Shown: positions 49,173 to 60,072 of the stretch, piece by piece
How the letters are laid out: the number at the start of each line of letters is the position of its first letter
Numbering within the stretch: the stretch's first letter is position 1
Source: Scilla litardierei
Taxonomy: Eukaryota; Streptophyta; Magnoliopsida; Asparagales; Asparagaceae
Direction: 5' to 3'
Assembly: GCA_030789695.1 (NCBI GenBank)
Contig: CM061132.1
Span: 159,632,817 to 159,696,816, forward strand
Length of the DNA: 64,000 bases
Notes under the pieces: generated by a model
Told to the model about the DNA's origin: nothing
The model's input: the letters and a program-made list of their open reading frames with translations, nothing else
The model's database searches: none
Position numbers and translations under genes: made by a program

Positions 49173-49826
49173 CAGGCCAGCCGCCACGTGCTTGATATTG
49201 GAATATCGCAAGTCAAATTTGGTCGTTGGCGGAGAACGCGACAGCACTTGGGAGGACATGGCTGATATGGTGTTGCGATTCCCAGATTTCCACCTTGAGG
49301 ACAAGGTGGCTCTTTGGGGGGGAGTATTGATGGGCCTGGGCCCAAACCCATGCGGGTTTACACCCGCCGGCCCAGGCCAGCCGCCACACCCCCCCTCTAG
49401 CCGACCCCTTACCACACCCTCTTTTTTGTACTTGCCCTTTCCGAGTCCTCCTTGGAGTAGGATTCCCCCTCCCGCCCCGAGTCCTCCTTGGAGTAGGATT
49501 CCCCCTCCCTCCCCGAGTCCTCCTTGGAGTAGGATTCCCCCTCCCGCCCCGAGTCCTACTTGGAGTAGGATTAGCCGGACTAGTCCTACTTGGTTTAGGA
49601 TTGTCATGGTTTCTATTATAAATAGGGGGTAGCCTTCTCTTATTTTCTCATGCTTGATATTGGAATATTTCTATTGGGCGTCCATTAGGAGTAGATCTAG
49701 ATCTAGACGAGTGCGGACGTCCTCTAGGCGTCTTGGGAGGAGAATACACCTTTTTGTATTCAATTATCTTGTTTTCTCTTTATTATTTTGCTATAAAAAT
49801 TGGATCTTTGGTTGGTTCCTAACAAA
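49173..49826 (+). mobile_element. Internally deleted gypsy remnant inserted in duplication copy 1
   Basis: Copy 2 is uninterrupted at this point (AAGAACCA joined to TTCCATC at 59793-59804). The insert starts with shrunken LTR pieces (CAGGCCAGCCGCCAC, GCTTGATATTGGAATAT), keeps an integrase tail TWEDMADMVLRFPDFHLEDK, a G-rich polypurine tract, and an LTR from TGATGGGCC at 49328 to about 49826. Nearly all coding sequence is gone. Confidence 0.75.
49443..49590. repeat. 36-bp tandem repeat in a gypsy LTR
   Basis: Four units beginning GAGTCCTCCTTGGAGTAGG start at 49443, 49479, 49515 and 49551; a degenerate fifth follows. They sit upstream of a TATAAATAG box near 49617. Confidence 0.92.
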
Positions 49827-49857
49827 TTCCATCTATAGATGATACAAAAGATTCATC

Positions 49858-50051
49858 CTCGTCTTCGTCTTCAATTACATTCACCACTTGAGGGTACTTT
49901 GCTTTAAACACGTCTAGTAACACAAAGACCATGTTGGTCATTGGCAAGATGGGCGTATCATTGGCCCTCAGTTTCATTACTACAATCTGCTACATTTGCC
50001 ACAAGTGATCCCATCGGTATCGTGTTCATCATGATGTACCCATCGGTGATG
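49858..50051. other. Spacer between duplication copy 1 and the gypsy element
   Basis: It contains CCCATCGGT motifs at about 50013 and 50040 that recur just beyond the gypsy element, which shows that the element split one continuous sequence. Confidence 0.5.
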
Positions 50052-50056
50052 CTATA

Positions 50057-50461
50057 TGATGCGAGCGCCCCCTCAACCCCTCAGCCCCCTCAGCCGGTGG
50101 AGCACGTGGCAGTGGAAGCGTCATTACTTACGCACGTCGCAGGAGACGCGGGAGCGCAGTTTAGGCATTTTTCTTAGTGGGAGGGTATTTTGGTCTTTTA
50201 CCAAAATCCCTCCTCTTTCTTTATATTAGGTTTAGCCGTCATCTTTTTCCTTATGCTTGAATTGTGAGAAAAACTCTCAAGTATCATTTGAAGGTGCTTA
50301 AACTTTGGTCCGTTCATCCAAAGTGGGGAGATCGATCTTGTCTCTAAGAAGATCATTATCTATGTTTCTTTTGTTCTTCAATCAAGCAAAATATAAAACT
50401 TTTTCTTCTCTTTTAATTTTCCACGTTTAAATTGTGAATCGATCTACGACGATTCACATCA
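50057..50461 (+). repeat. 5' LTR of the gypsy element
   Basis: Begins TGATGCGAGCGCCCC and ends GATTCACATCA. It has a small CCCCTCA-type expansion absent from the 3' LTR. TTTATATTAGG near 50221 is a TATA candidate. Confidence 0.95.
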
Positions 50462-50463
50462 AT

Positions 50464-50475
50464 TGGTATCAAAGC
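50464..50475 (+). other. Primer-binding site (tRNA-iMet)
   Basis: TGGTATCAAAGC differs by one base from the common plant TGGTATCAGAGC, two bases after the LTR. Confidence 0.85.
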
Positions 50476-50487
50476 ACTACGATTCCA

Positions 50488-52290
50488 TGGCAACGGGGAC
50501 GAGAGCTTCTGTGGACGAGAAGATCCAAGGTCTCCGCGACGATCTCAATCAAGAGATCGATGGTTTGAGGAAGACGATGGAGGCTTCGATCAAGAATCAC
50601 GCAAACACCCAAGAGGACATTCAAACGGAACTTCGGATCATGAGAAGGGAACGGGAAGGGATCTTAAAAGTTTGAAGGACGTCACGGCTGCGATTCCAGC
50701 GATGATAGCAATGTTACAAGACTTGACCAAGGAGACGGTGGCGGATCGTGGAAAAAGGAGGGCTACGGAAGAGATCCAAGGCGATTCCGGCATCGATTCG
50801 ACAAATCAGGAACCTCCAAGCCAAGGGGAAACATCTGTGGCGGCGACGGCTCAAACCCTAGCCGGCGCGCTAGGGTTTGGCGCGACAAGGCCCGGAACGT
50901 CAACCACAGGCCCTGTCGGGCCTGTTTGGGGGCCGACAGGCCCGTGCGGGCCGTCCCAGACCTGGGCGGGCCCGATCGGCACCCACCGGCCCTCGGCGAC
51001 CCCAATCGGGATCGCCGGAGGGCCGGCACCCCCTTCCGGGGGTGCCCAGGGTTCGCCGACCCCCATCGGGGGTCGGGCGAGCCGCGCGACCCCCGCCGGG
51101 GGGTCGACAGCCCCAGGCGGGGGCGGCGAAGGATTTCCGGCCCCTGTTTGGGGCCAGGCAGGCCCGCTGGACCCCGGGAGGGGGTCAGCAGGCCCAGGCG
51201 ACTTCCCAGGAGGCGTGACGAGCACGGGGGGACCTTTGGCTGTGTGATGGGGTTCGTACCCCTCTGGGGGAACTTCGGGGACAGCGAGAGGCGGATGGGC
51301 CTCGGGAGCAGCTATTGGGGCCCCGGCGAGCCAATTTTGGAGAGCAGAGACCGCCCCGCCTGGGCCGAGGCCCATTTTTGCACAACCACCAGAGTTTCCC
51401 CGGGCATCACTATCAGCCCGAGGCTTGGGAGAGACCTGCATGGCCAGAGGAGCTGTACGGGGTTGACGGGGGAGGCCCGATGGAGCCCCGGGTTAGCGTT
51501 TTGGTTTGGGGCGGTGACCGTGGAGGAGATAGGAGACATCAGGGAGACATCAACGCCGACCGTCGATTGATGAAGCTGAAGATGCCGACCTTCGATGGCA
51601 CCGATCATGACGGGTGGATATATCGAGCGGAGAGATATATCCAGATGATGGGACTGACGGAGCAGGAGGTCCTGAAGGCCATCGGGATTTACTTTGAGGG
51701 GAAGTCTCTGGCATGGTACCGGTGGAAGATAGCACGGTCCCCTTTTCGCACCTTGGAGGAGCTATCAGCGTTGATCGTGGACCGATTCCAGGAGACAGTA
51801 GGGGGGATTTCTACGAGCAGATGTCGGCCCTGAGGCAGTAGGGGACAGTGAGGGACTACGTAGAGAGGTTTGAGATGCTGGATAGCCGGGTGAAGGGGGC
51901 GACCGACGAGGTGATGATCGGGAATTTTATGAGGGGGCTAAAGCCATCGATACGAGCTGAGCTACGGATGCAGAGCCCTCAGTGCTTGGAGGATGTCCTC
52001 CGCCTAGCTCACAAGGCGGAGGAGAGACGCATTAGGGGGACTTGTGGGGCGCAGGGCCAATGCAACCAGGCAGCACCAGCACCACCTAGGCCAGCCATCG
52101 GGGCACCAGCACCAGCACCACCTAGACCAGCTGCAGGGGAGGTCCGCACAGCCGTACCTGGCAGGCGTATGACGGAGGTTGATATGAGGGCGCGACGAGC
52201 AGCGGGCCTATGTTTCAGGTGTGACGAGAGGTTCACCCCCGGTCATCGATGTGCGAGCAAGTTGCTGCAGATCGTGATCGTGCCCGACGA
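50488..52290 (+). pseudogene. Gypsy gag pseudogene
   Basis: It starts MATGTRASVDEKIQGLRDDL, is frameshifted near 50665, crosses a GC-rich Gly/Pro/Ala spacer (50870-51240), then shows the capsid core KLKMPTFDGTDHDGWIYRAE near 51575. A frameshift at the G run near 51800 and a TAG at 51839-51841 follow. VRDYVERFEMLDSRVKGATD resumes, and the zinc-knuckle-like [14 protein letters not shown] lies near 52212-52253. At least three disablements. Confidence 0.88.
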
Positions 52291-55200
52291 GGAGTACCCT
52301 GAGGAGGAGGAGCCTGTGATTGCAGCGGAGCCTGAGGAGGAGCATGTGCACATGGACATTGCGGAGGTGTCACTGAACTCTGTGGTAGGGTTCACTCCGA
52401 ACCATACCATGAAGTTGGCAGGGACATTAGGGGATCAGACGGTGACGGTGCTGATTGACAGTGGGGCGACCCACAATTTCATCTCGAGGAGGTTGGTAGA
52501 GCGTCACGGCCTAGAGTTGAGTACGATGGAGAAGTTCACTATGTTGCTGGGCACAGGGAAAATGGAGGAGAGTAACGGGCTCTGCAAGGGGGTGTTTTTC
52601 ACACTGCATGGGCTTCAGATAGTGGAGGACTTCTTGCCGCTGAAGTTGGGCAACGTGGATGTCATATTGGGAGTGCAGTGGCTGAAGAAGCTCGGGAAAA
52701 TGAAGGTGAACTAGAAGCTTCTACGGATGGAGTTCCAGGGGGGGCAAGACTGTGGTGCTGACAGGGGACCCGGCCCTCTGCTTCTCATTAGTGGCCTTCA
52801 AGGCCATTACGCGAGCGTTGCGGGATGAGGGAGAGTGGTTTTTGGTGGAGTGCCAGGGGTTGTCAGTAGAGGAGAAGCTGCAGGAGGAGACTCCAGAGGA
52901 GGTGGATTAGGTGTTGGAGCAGTACCAGGAGGTCTTCCAGAGCCCGCAAGGGCTACCTCCGGCGAGGGGGCATGAGCACGCGATAGTACTGCGTGAGGGG
53001 GTAGCACCAGTGAGCGTACGCCCTTATAGATACCCGCACGTGCAGAAGGATGAGATAGAGAGGATGGTGCGGGAGATGCTGCAGGCTGGAGTGATCCAGC
53101 CAAGTGTGAGTCCTTTTTCTTCTCTAGTACTATTGGTGAAGAAGAAGGACGGTAGTTGGAGATTCTGCGTCGATTACCGGGCGCTGAATAAGGAGATTGT
53201 CGCCGATAAGTTTTCTATTCCGGTAATCGACGAGCTGCTTGACGAGCTGCATGGGGCGGCGATCTTTTCGAAGATTGACCTGAAAGCGGGATACCACCAG
53301 ATCTTGATGCGGCCAGAGGACGTACCGAAGACCGCCTTCCACACCCATAAGGGACATTACGAGTTCCTGGTCATGCCTTTCGGCTTGACCAACGCTCCTT
53401 CGACATTCCAGACCTTGATGAACAAGGTCTTCCAGCCTTACTTGTGGCGGTTTATCCTAGTCTTCTTCGACGGCATCCTCATCTACAGTAGGAGCATATG
53501 AGAGCATATTGACCACCTGGAGGTGGTGTTTAGGGAGTTGATTGCGCATCAACTATACGCCAACCGAAAGAAGTGCAGCTTCGGTCAGGCGAGGGTGGAG
53601 TACTTGGGGCACGTGGTGTCGGCCGAGGGGGTGGCGACCGACAGATCGAAGATAGTGATCATGCTGGATTGGCGGTGCCTACTACTTTACGGGCACTGCG
53701 AGGCTTTTTGGGGCTGACGGGCTACTACAGAAAGTTCGTCAAGTGGTACAGCACTATAGCGTGGCCCCTCACGGAGCAGCTGAAGAAGGATGGGTTACAC
53801 TGGGGGAGGAGGCCACCAAGGCCTTTGAGGCCTTGAAGGTGACGATGACGACGGTGCCCGTGCTTGCTTTGCCAGCCTTTGGCAAGGCTTTCGTGGTAGA
53901 GACTGATGCGTCGGGGTATGGTTTGGGGGCGGTACTCATGCAGGAGGGGAGGCCCATAGCCTATTTCAGCCAGGTGCTATCAGCTAGGACACGACTGAAA
54001 TCGGTTTATGAGCGGGAGTTGATGGACATAGTGTTGGTAGTACTGAAGTGGAGACCCTATCTGTTGGGTCGGGAGTTCGTGGTCAGGACGGACCAGAGGA
54101 GCCTCAAATACCTTCTCGAGCAGCGGCTAGTCACAGAGGAGCACCAGCGTTGGTTATCCAAGCTGGTAGGATACCGCTTCGAGATAGAGTACCGGCCCGG
54201 GTTGGAGAACAAGGCTGTGGATGCCTTGTCTCGACGGGAGGAGTGTGTGGATTTAAGAGCATTGTCGAGGCCCATGTGGCTGGACTGGGAGCCCATGTTG
54301 CAGGAGGCGGAGGGTGATGCGGAGTTGCAGCAGATCCGCGGACTGTTACAGAGTGGGGCGGACGGGCCGGCAAGATATTCGTTGGAGGGGCGCCGACTAC
54401 TGTACCAGGGGAGGTTAGTGTTGCCGAGGACCTCTGCCTTCATACCCGTTTTGTTCCAGGAGTTCCATAGCTCTGTGACGGGGTGTCACTCGGGGGGTGC
54501 AGCAGACCTATCAGAGGATGGCCAGAGAGGTGTACTGGCCAGGGATGCAGAGGGGGATTGCACGCTTAGTTGCAGCTTGTGACGTCTGTCAGCGTCACGA
54601 GTACATGGTGATGGCTCCAACGGGGCTGCTTCAGCCGTTGGCACTACCGGAGAGGGTGTGGGAGGATATTACCATGGATTTCATCGACGGGCTACCACGT
54701 TCAGAGGGGTACACGGTGATCATGGTGGTGGTGGATAGGCTGAGTAAGTATGCCCACTTCATTCCCTTGAGGCATCCTTACACAGCCGTATCAGTAGTAG
54801 CGGCGTTCATGAAGGAGGTGATACAGCTGCATGGGATACCGGCGTCCATCGTGTCCGACAGGGACAAGGTATTCATAAGCATCTTTTGGAGGGAGCTGTT
54901 TAGGGTACAGGGTACGGTCCTGAAGAGGAGTACCGCTTACAACCCACAGACCGATGGTCAGACGGAGGTTGTCAACCGCAGTCTGGAGACGTACTTGCGG
55001 TGCTTTGCTTCAGACACACCTAGGCAGTGGTACAGGTGGTTGACGTGGGCGGAGTATTGGTACAACACCTCGTATCATTCGAGAGCAGGGACGACTCCTT
55101 TCAGGGTGTTGTACGGACGTGACCCTCCACCCTTGGTGCGCTTTGGGAACAGCCAGACTCCTGTGTCGCGAGTAGAGACGTACATGGAGGAGAGGGATGG

Positions 55201-55727
55201 GCTGTTGGAGGAGCTGCGGAAGCACCTGTTGCGGGCTCAGCAGGTGATGAAGGCTCAGGCGGACGGACATCGACGGGACGTTAGCTTCCAGGTGGGAGAT
55301 ATGGTCTATCTCAAGCTACGTCCCTACAGGCAGAGATCGATGACGAGGAGGCCGAACAAGAAGCTGGCGGCTCGTTACTTCGGTCCATATCAGGTAGAGG
55401 CCACGGTCGGACAGGTGGCATACCGGTTGAGGCTGCCAGCCACGTCGGCGATTCAACCTGTGTTCCACGTGTCGCAGTTGAGGCGGGCTATTGGAGACCA
55501 TGTTGCTTCCTCCACTCTTCCCCCTACACTTACGGAGGACATGGAGGTGTTGTTGGAGCCTTTAGATGTGAGGGCGGTTCGCCAGGGAGCGGGGCGGTGG
55601 AGAGAGGTGCTGATCTACTGGGCAGGGCTACCAGATTGTGACGCTACTTGGGAGGATTATGATGTGGTCCAGGCGCAGTATCCGAATTTCCACCTTGAGG
55701 ACAAGGTGGCTCTTTTAGGGGGGGTAT
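52290..55727 (+). pseudogene. Gypsy pol pseudogene (PR, RT, RNase H, IN, chromodomain)
   Basis: Protease VTVLIDSGATHNFIS lies near 52445. RT has [17 protein letters not shown] near 53140 and [13 protein letters not shown] near 53375, but the catalytic FFDD box reads FFDG (Gly codon 53472-53474). RNase H begins around FVVETDASGYGLGAVL at 53890. Integrase runs from 54497: CDVCQRHE, MDFIDGLP, VSDRDKVF and GQTEVVNRSLETY keep the D, D, E residues. A chromodomain-like WAGLPDCDATWEDYD lies near 55620 and FHLEDKVALLGG leads into the polypurine tract. Stops at 52712, about 52907 and 53499 and frameshifts near 52735, 53690 and 54495 disable it. Confidence 0.9.
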
Positions 55728-56127
55728 TGATGCGAGCGCCCCCTCAGCCCCCTCAGCCGGTGGAGCACGTGGCAGTGGAGGCGTCATTACTTACGCACGT
55801 TGCAGGAGACGCGGGTAGCGCGGTTTAGGCCTTTTTCTTAGTGGGAGGGTATTTTGGTCTTTTTACCAAAACCCCTCCTCTTTCTTTATATTAGGTTTAG
55901 CCGTCATCTTTTTCCTTATGCTTGAATTGTGAGAAAAAACTCTCAAGTATCATTTGAAGGTGCTTAAACTTTGGTCCGTTCATCCAAAGTGGGGAGATCA
56001 ATCTTGTCTCTAAGAAGATCATTATCTAGGTTTCTGTTGTTCTTCAATCAAGCAAAATATAAAACTTTTTCCTCTCTTTTAATTTTCCACGTTTAAATTG
56101 TGAATCGATCTACGACGATTCACATCA
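55728..56127 (+). repeat. 3' LTR of the gypsy element
   Basis: Nearly identical to the 5' LTR. The integrase reading frame runs on into it and stops at about 55828. Confidence 0.95.
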
Positions 56128-56132
56128 CTATA

Positions 56133-56400
56133 GCTACCCATCGGTGCAATTTTGGTCAATATTAGTCTCGCCGACGGATGATAACCATCGGTGTTTGTAT
56201 TTTTTTCTAATTTTTAGATTTTACTTTTTACATATTTCCACATAATTGCCATGTCATTTCCACCATGATACATCCATCGGTGATTTCATGTTACCGATGG
56301 ACATACCTGTCGATAATTATATTGTACCAACAACTTTCTCCTATCAGTGATGTCAGCAATATTGACCAATTGTCCGTCGGTGCAAAAAGATCACCAATAG
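56133..56400. repeat. Cluster of CATCGGTG-type motifs
   Basis: Variants of CCATCGGTG or its complement occur near 56139, 56187, 56276, 56292 and 56372, in both orientations. Further copies lie at 45667, 45757, 50013 and 50040. Dense short motifs in both orientations are typical of subterminal repeats of DNA transposons. Confidence 0.45.
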
Positions 56401-57518
56401 TCTTGTCAGTCGCCTAGTGAATTACCAACAAAAAACGATCAATAATGAAATATGCTGGCTTTTTATCACCCAAGATTCAGACAGCACATCAAGATAATCA
56501 ACGGAAGAATCAGTTGGCAAGACTGTAAATTCTTTACACAGTTCAACGAGATCCCGGTTTAGACTGCCTAGATGGTACTTAATACTACAAAATGGTAAGA
56601 TAAATAAGATGTCACTAACATTTCGCTAGTTCGTCTACATTTGATCAACTCATCTCTCATATGAAATGGCAGGGTGCTGACCAATATACAATTTTATGAT
56701 GGGTCATTAGGAAAATAAAACACCAAAAGATACAGCTTTGTCTCAATGTCATCACATGAAAAGAGGAGCCAATGAAGGCAAATTTAATGAAAGCATGTAG
56801 TACTCTGAATTCAATCTGCAGTAGAACCAAGTATCCATTGGTTAATTAAATATGAATGCTCTACCATTAAGAGGTATAGTTTCAACCAAAGCAATTGAAC
56901 AATATGTCATATTTTCATAGTGTTTGACAAAAAAAGGTAATGTATACATTGACAATATTAGAGTAGATATAGAAAAATCAAAGTTGAATTGCCTCGCTAT
57001 ATTGAACACTGAAGTATATGCTAGAGATCAAACAAGAAATAGCAAAAGGTGTTACCGCTGGGAAGTTAATGAAAGGTTATATGCAGGATTAATAGAAATA
57101 TAGACATATAAAATAGATGAAGGCATTAAAAAGAATTTGCATTGAGAAAAAAACAATTGTGCCACCGATGCTGGTTGGCTTAAATCACTAGTATTTGCTA
57201 GGCACCAACTATTCCCAAGAAGTTATATCACTAAGGAAAGTAATTGGGGATAAATAATAAAAGTTACGACAATAAGTGGTCAAATTTAGAAGTATCAAGC
57301 ATAGAAAAATTAGCTAACACATTAACACTATCGATTCCATTTAAATTCAAGCATCAAATTTAGTATTCAATATCCATAAATTTGGAAATCTAAGTTAATT
57401 GTTTTACATATGAAGTTGCATAATGCAAACTAAAACTCATGAATTTGGAAGTTGGAAAAACTAAATATACAGTTGACCCAACCATACACAAAAGGAGCTC
57501 TAAGTTTATATAAATGTA

Positions 57519-59130
57519 CCTTCGACTTGATAATATCAGGCAAGCAGAAGGCAAAATAACTACATGGGTCCTGAGTGCCAGCAATGTTGTTGCTTCCTAT
57601 AAGCATCTTATGATTAAGGTAACTCACATCAGACAAGCAGAAGGCGAAATAACTACATGGGTCCTGAGTGCCAGCAATGTTGTTGCTTCCTATAAGCCTC
57701 TTATGATTAAGGTAACTCACATTAGCACTGAATTGCAAACAACCCAATTCAAATATACATTTCCATGCAAAAAACTAAACAACATCCAAAAAAATAAACT
57801 TTTGGTACCTTAACATCGTTGAGGAAGATAAACTTCAGGCTTTTGAGATGTGCTCAGACCGCAATATCCATGTCTCTACCATGGCCCTCTCCAGCCACTC
57901 ACCAGAATCCTCCAATGCCTTAATTCCCCAAATTCCGATGGTCGCATTGAATCCAAAAAAAAGTTAATGAACAGACCATTACCCTCCTGCTCAACCTTAG
58001 AGCGGAAGCAAAGGTTAACATTAGAAGCCCTGTCACCAAGTTCTCGCCTTTATTCTCCAAAAAAAGTTAATGGACATGCCATTAACATGACACTCCACCT
58101 CAGAGCAGAAGCAAAGGTTAATGTTTGAAGCCTGATCAGCAAGGTCTCACCTTTATTCACAAATGACCACCTCGCCTGAACTAATTCCATCTTCTCATTG
58201 TCTGTAATCAACAAACAACAAACTTATTAGACCCAATAATGGAAACATGCAAACAACAAATTTCAAGCATTGGTTGATAAAATTTATGGACCTTGAAATA
58301 GGGCACTGTACATTTTAAGACATCAGAGGTAGGTTGGAAGTCAGCATCAAAGATGATAACAAACTATCACATAACTACAATTCATGGTCAACTGGAGATT
58401 CCCAGCTTTGTACTTATCTCAAATGACCTTATGACTGTAAACAATTCATGGCCAACTCTGAATTCTGGTCTACTTCCTTTTCTCAACCTCATGATTAATC
58501 AGCATTTGCATAGTCGGATCATCAGAATCATGCATAGCATGAACCAACATGTTTGATCTCGGTCAATCCAAATTACATACTGCGGCAATCAACCTGATTA
58601 ACCTACTCAAAAATCATCCAGAAACAAACATCACAAATCTGACCATAACAAGTGGCTGCATAAAAAGTTTGATTTTTTTTTTGAATTATCACCTCTTCGT
58701 AATTGCACATGTGCATCTGAATCAACACCATTGGGTAATTTCCTCTGTGTTTCTCCGGATATTGGATCTCCTCCATGACATGTTTAATTCTCTTGAATCT
58801 GATCCAGAAGCAACCGAATAATAAAATAATTCTATCAGCACTCTGAATAAAGAACAAAACCGCGCAAGCATTTATTAAGAACTGAAGGATGTGAGCTATT
58901 AATTCAATCAGCAATCGGACCCAACCAAAATATACCAAATCGTAAGCACCTTGTACGCCATATGAAGAACTGAAGGTCGAGAAAGCCAGTAGCATCTGAA
59001 GATTCGAAGCCACTGTATGCCTCCCATTAAAATAAGTAGCAATCTCAAACCCCAGAAGGACAACAGACAGCTAGATGAACAACTTAATGCAGCTGTAGAA
59101 CCTGCTCGTAAGCAATGTGCTCTCTTCAGG
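57519..59130 (-). pseudogene. CSLC-like glucan synthase pseudogene 2
   Basis: Leftward reading shows SRFYSCIKLFI, the same stop as copy 1, LSVVLLGFEIATYF (about 59100); VLFFIQSADRIILLFGCFWI, NYPMVLIQM-MCNYEEV (58960-58680); a VCNLDWP-like block near 58570; a GGWLER-region near 57900; and CELP, stop, then AYRKQQHCWHSGPM, stop (57720-57535). The last block is duplicated in tandem with a 93-bp period. The downstream KKVNLIFLFFLL exon kept in copy 1 is deleted here. Sharing of stop codons with copy 1 shows that inactivation came before the duplication. Confidence 0.83.
57541..57726. repeat. 93-bp tandem duplication of a pseudo-exon
   Basis: CAAGCAGAAGGC(A/G)AAATAAC occurs at 57541 and 57634. Each unit holds the CSLC block around YRKQQHCWHSGPM. 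Copy 1 has it once. Confidence 0.9.
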
Positions 59131-59831
59131 ATGGGATGAAACTATATCCCTAAGGCATGTTGACCTAAACTATCAGTTAAATATTGATCAAATTAGCAAT
59201 GAGACTCTAATGACGGAAACCAAAGTTAAAACCATAAAACAAGATCAAATCCAAGATGAATAATGGCAGATCTAATGAATTACCCCTTTCATACTTCCCT
59301 ACTCCTCCTCAGAGCGGTCCATTCGTCGAATGCCTGGGAGAATTTTCACCTGATCGCGGGTGGCGCCGTGACCACATCTGCTTCATCGCCCTCCACTGAC
59401 ATCCTCTCCATCTTCCTTTGGGAGTTTTCTGCCAAGATCAAGTGAGGTCGGGGACGGCTTCAATGGTGGCGAGAAATCAGTAGTCGGCCTTGCATTAAAG
59501 AGTCGCTATGGAGGCTGATGCTTAGGGATATCTGCCAATGAAGAAATTTTTGCGGGATAATTGGGGATTGTCTATTCTAGACTTCTAGTGTACATCTCTG
59601 GACCTGCACAGCGAAAAACGTGTGATTTTTTCCATGTAGGGAGAATTTAATTTGTTCACTGGGGCATAGACAGGGTGAGCCTGCGCCATTCTTCTTCGAA
59701 GGCAAACAGAAGCAATTTCACTGACAGGGAAATGAAAATGCATGCATGTAATGCTTGGCAAATAAATGTGTGGTGTGTAATCAAAAGGCTCAAGAACCAT
59801 TCCATCTATAGATGATACAAAAGATTCATCT

Positions 59832-60072
59832 CGTGCATTGGATCAGCTTTAAGCCACAAAGAACCCCTCAACTCTAGGTTGCTGTATAGAAACAAGTGTG
59901 AATATTATATTTGAATTTGAGCCCTGGCCGTATCCTTCATCTATAACCAAAGACCCCTACTGTATGAACTATTAGTGGCCTATAACAAACACCATGAAAT
60001 AGAAACTGTTTGAAAAAGCAAAACTCAAGAATCTCACGGCAAATTACAAATAAAGAGAAGAACAGTATAGGA
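59832..60072. other. Non-coding DNA beyond duplication copy 2
   Basis: Nothing recognised. Confidence 0.35.

Larger units (their letters stand above)
45640..49857. repeat. Segmental tandem duplication, copy 1
   Basis: It matches 56235-59831 throughout in the same order and orientation, with small indels. Apart from small indels it differs by an extra 654-bp insertion at 49173-49826 and by keeping an exon deleted from copy 2. The segment contains the CSLC pseudogene 1. Outer edges are approximate. Confidence 0.9.
50057..56127 (+). mobile_element. Full-length Ty3/gypsy chromodomain-type element, TSD CTATA
   Basis: LTRs at 50057-50461 (405 bp) and 55728-56127 (400 bp) begin TGATG and end CATCA. 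CTATA target duplications lie at 50052-50056 and 56128-56132. The PBS TGGTATCAAAGC follows at 50464 and a polypurine tract precedes the right LTR. The order gag, protease, RT, RNase H, integrase, chromodomain-like tail identifies a chromovirus-type gypsy element. High LTR similarity suggests recent insertion, yet the coding part carries several stops and frameshifts, so it is not autonomous. The interior is markedly GC-rich compared with its surroundings. Confidence 0.95.
56235..59831. repeat. Segmental tandem duplication, copy 2
   Basis: Same order and strand as 45640-49857. It lacks about 150 bp found at 46210-46365 in copy 1 and lacks the gypsy remnant. It contains the CSLC pseudogene 2. 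Confidence 0.9.

Noticed and set aside
49105..49632. 175-codon proline-rich ORF with repeated PPWSRIPPPAPS units
   Set aside because: The repeat is the 36-bp minisatellite of a gypsy LTR read in one frame. The ORF begins in duplicated non-coding DNA and runs through the integrase tail.
50672..51570. Long Gly/Pro/Ala-rich ORFs on both strands
   Set aside because: They arise from the GC-rich gag spacer of the gypsy element. All frames stay open because of composition, and the same pattern appears in the fragments at 1-380 and 9030-9260.
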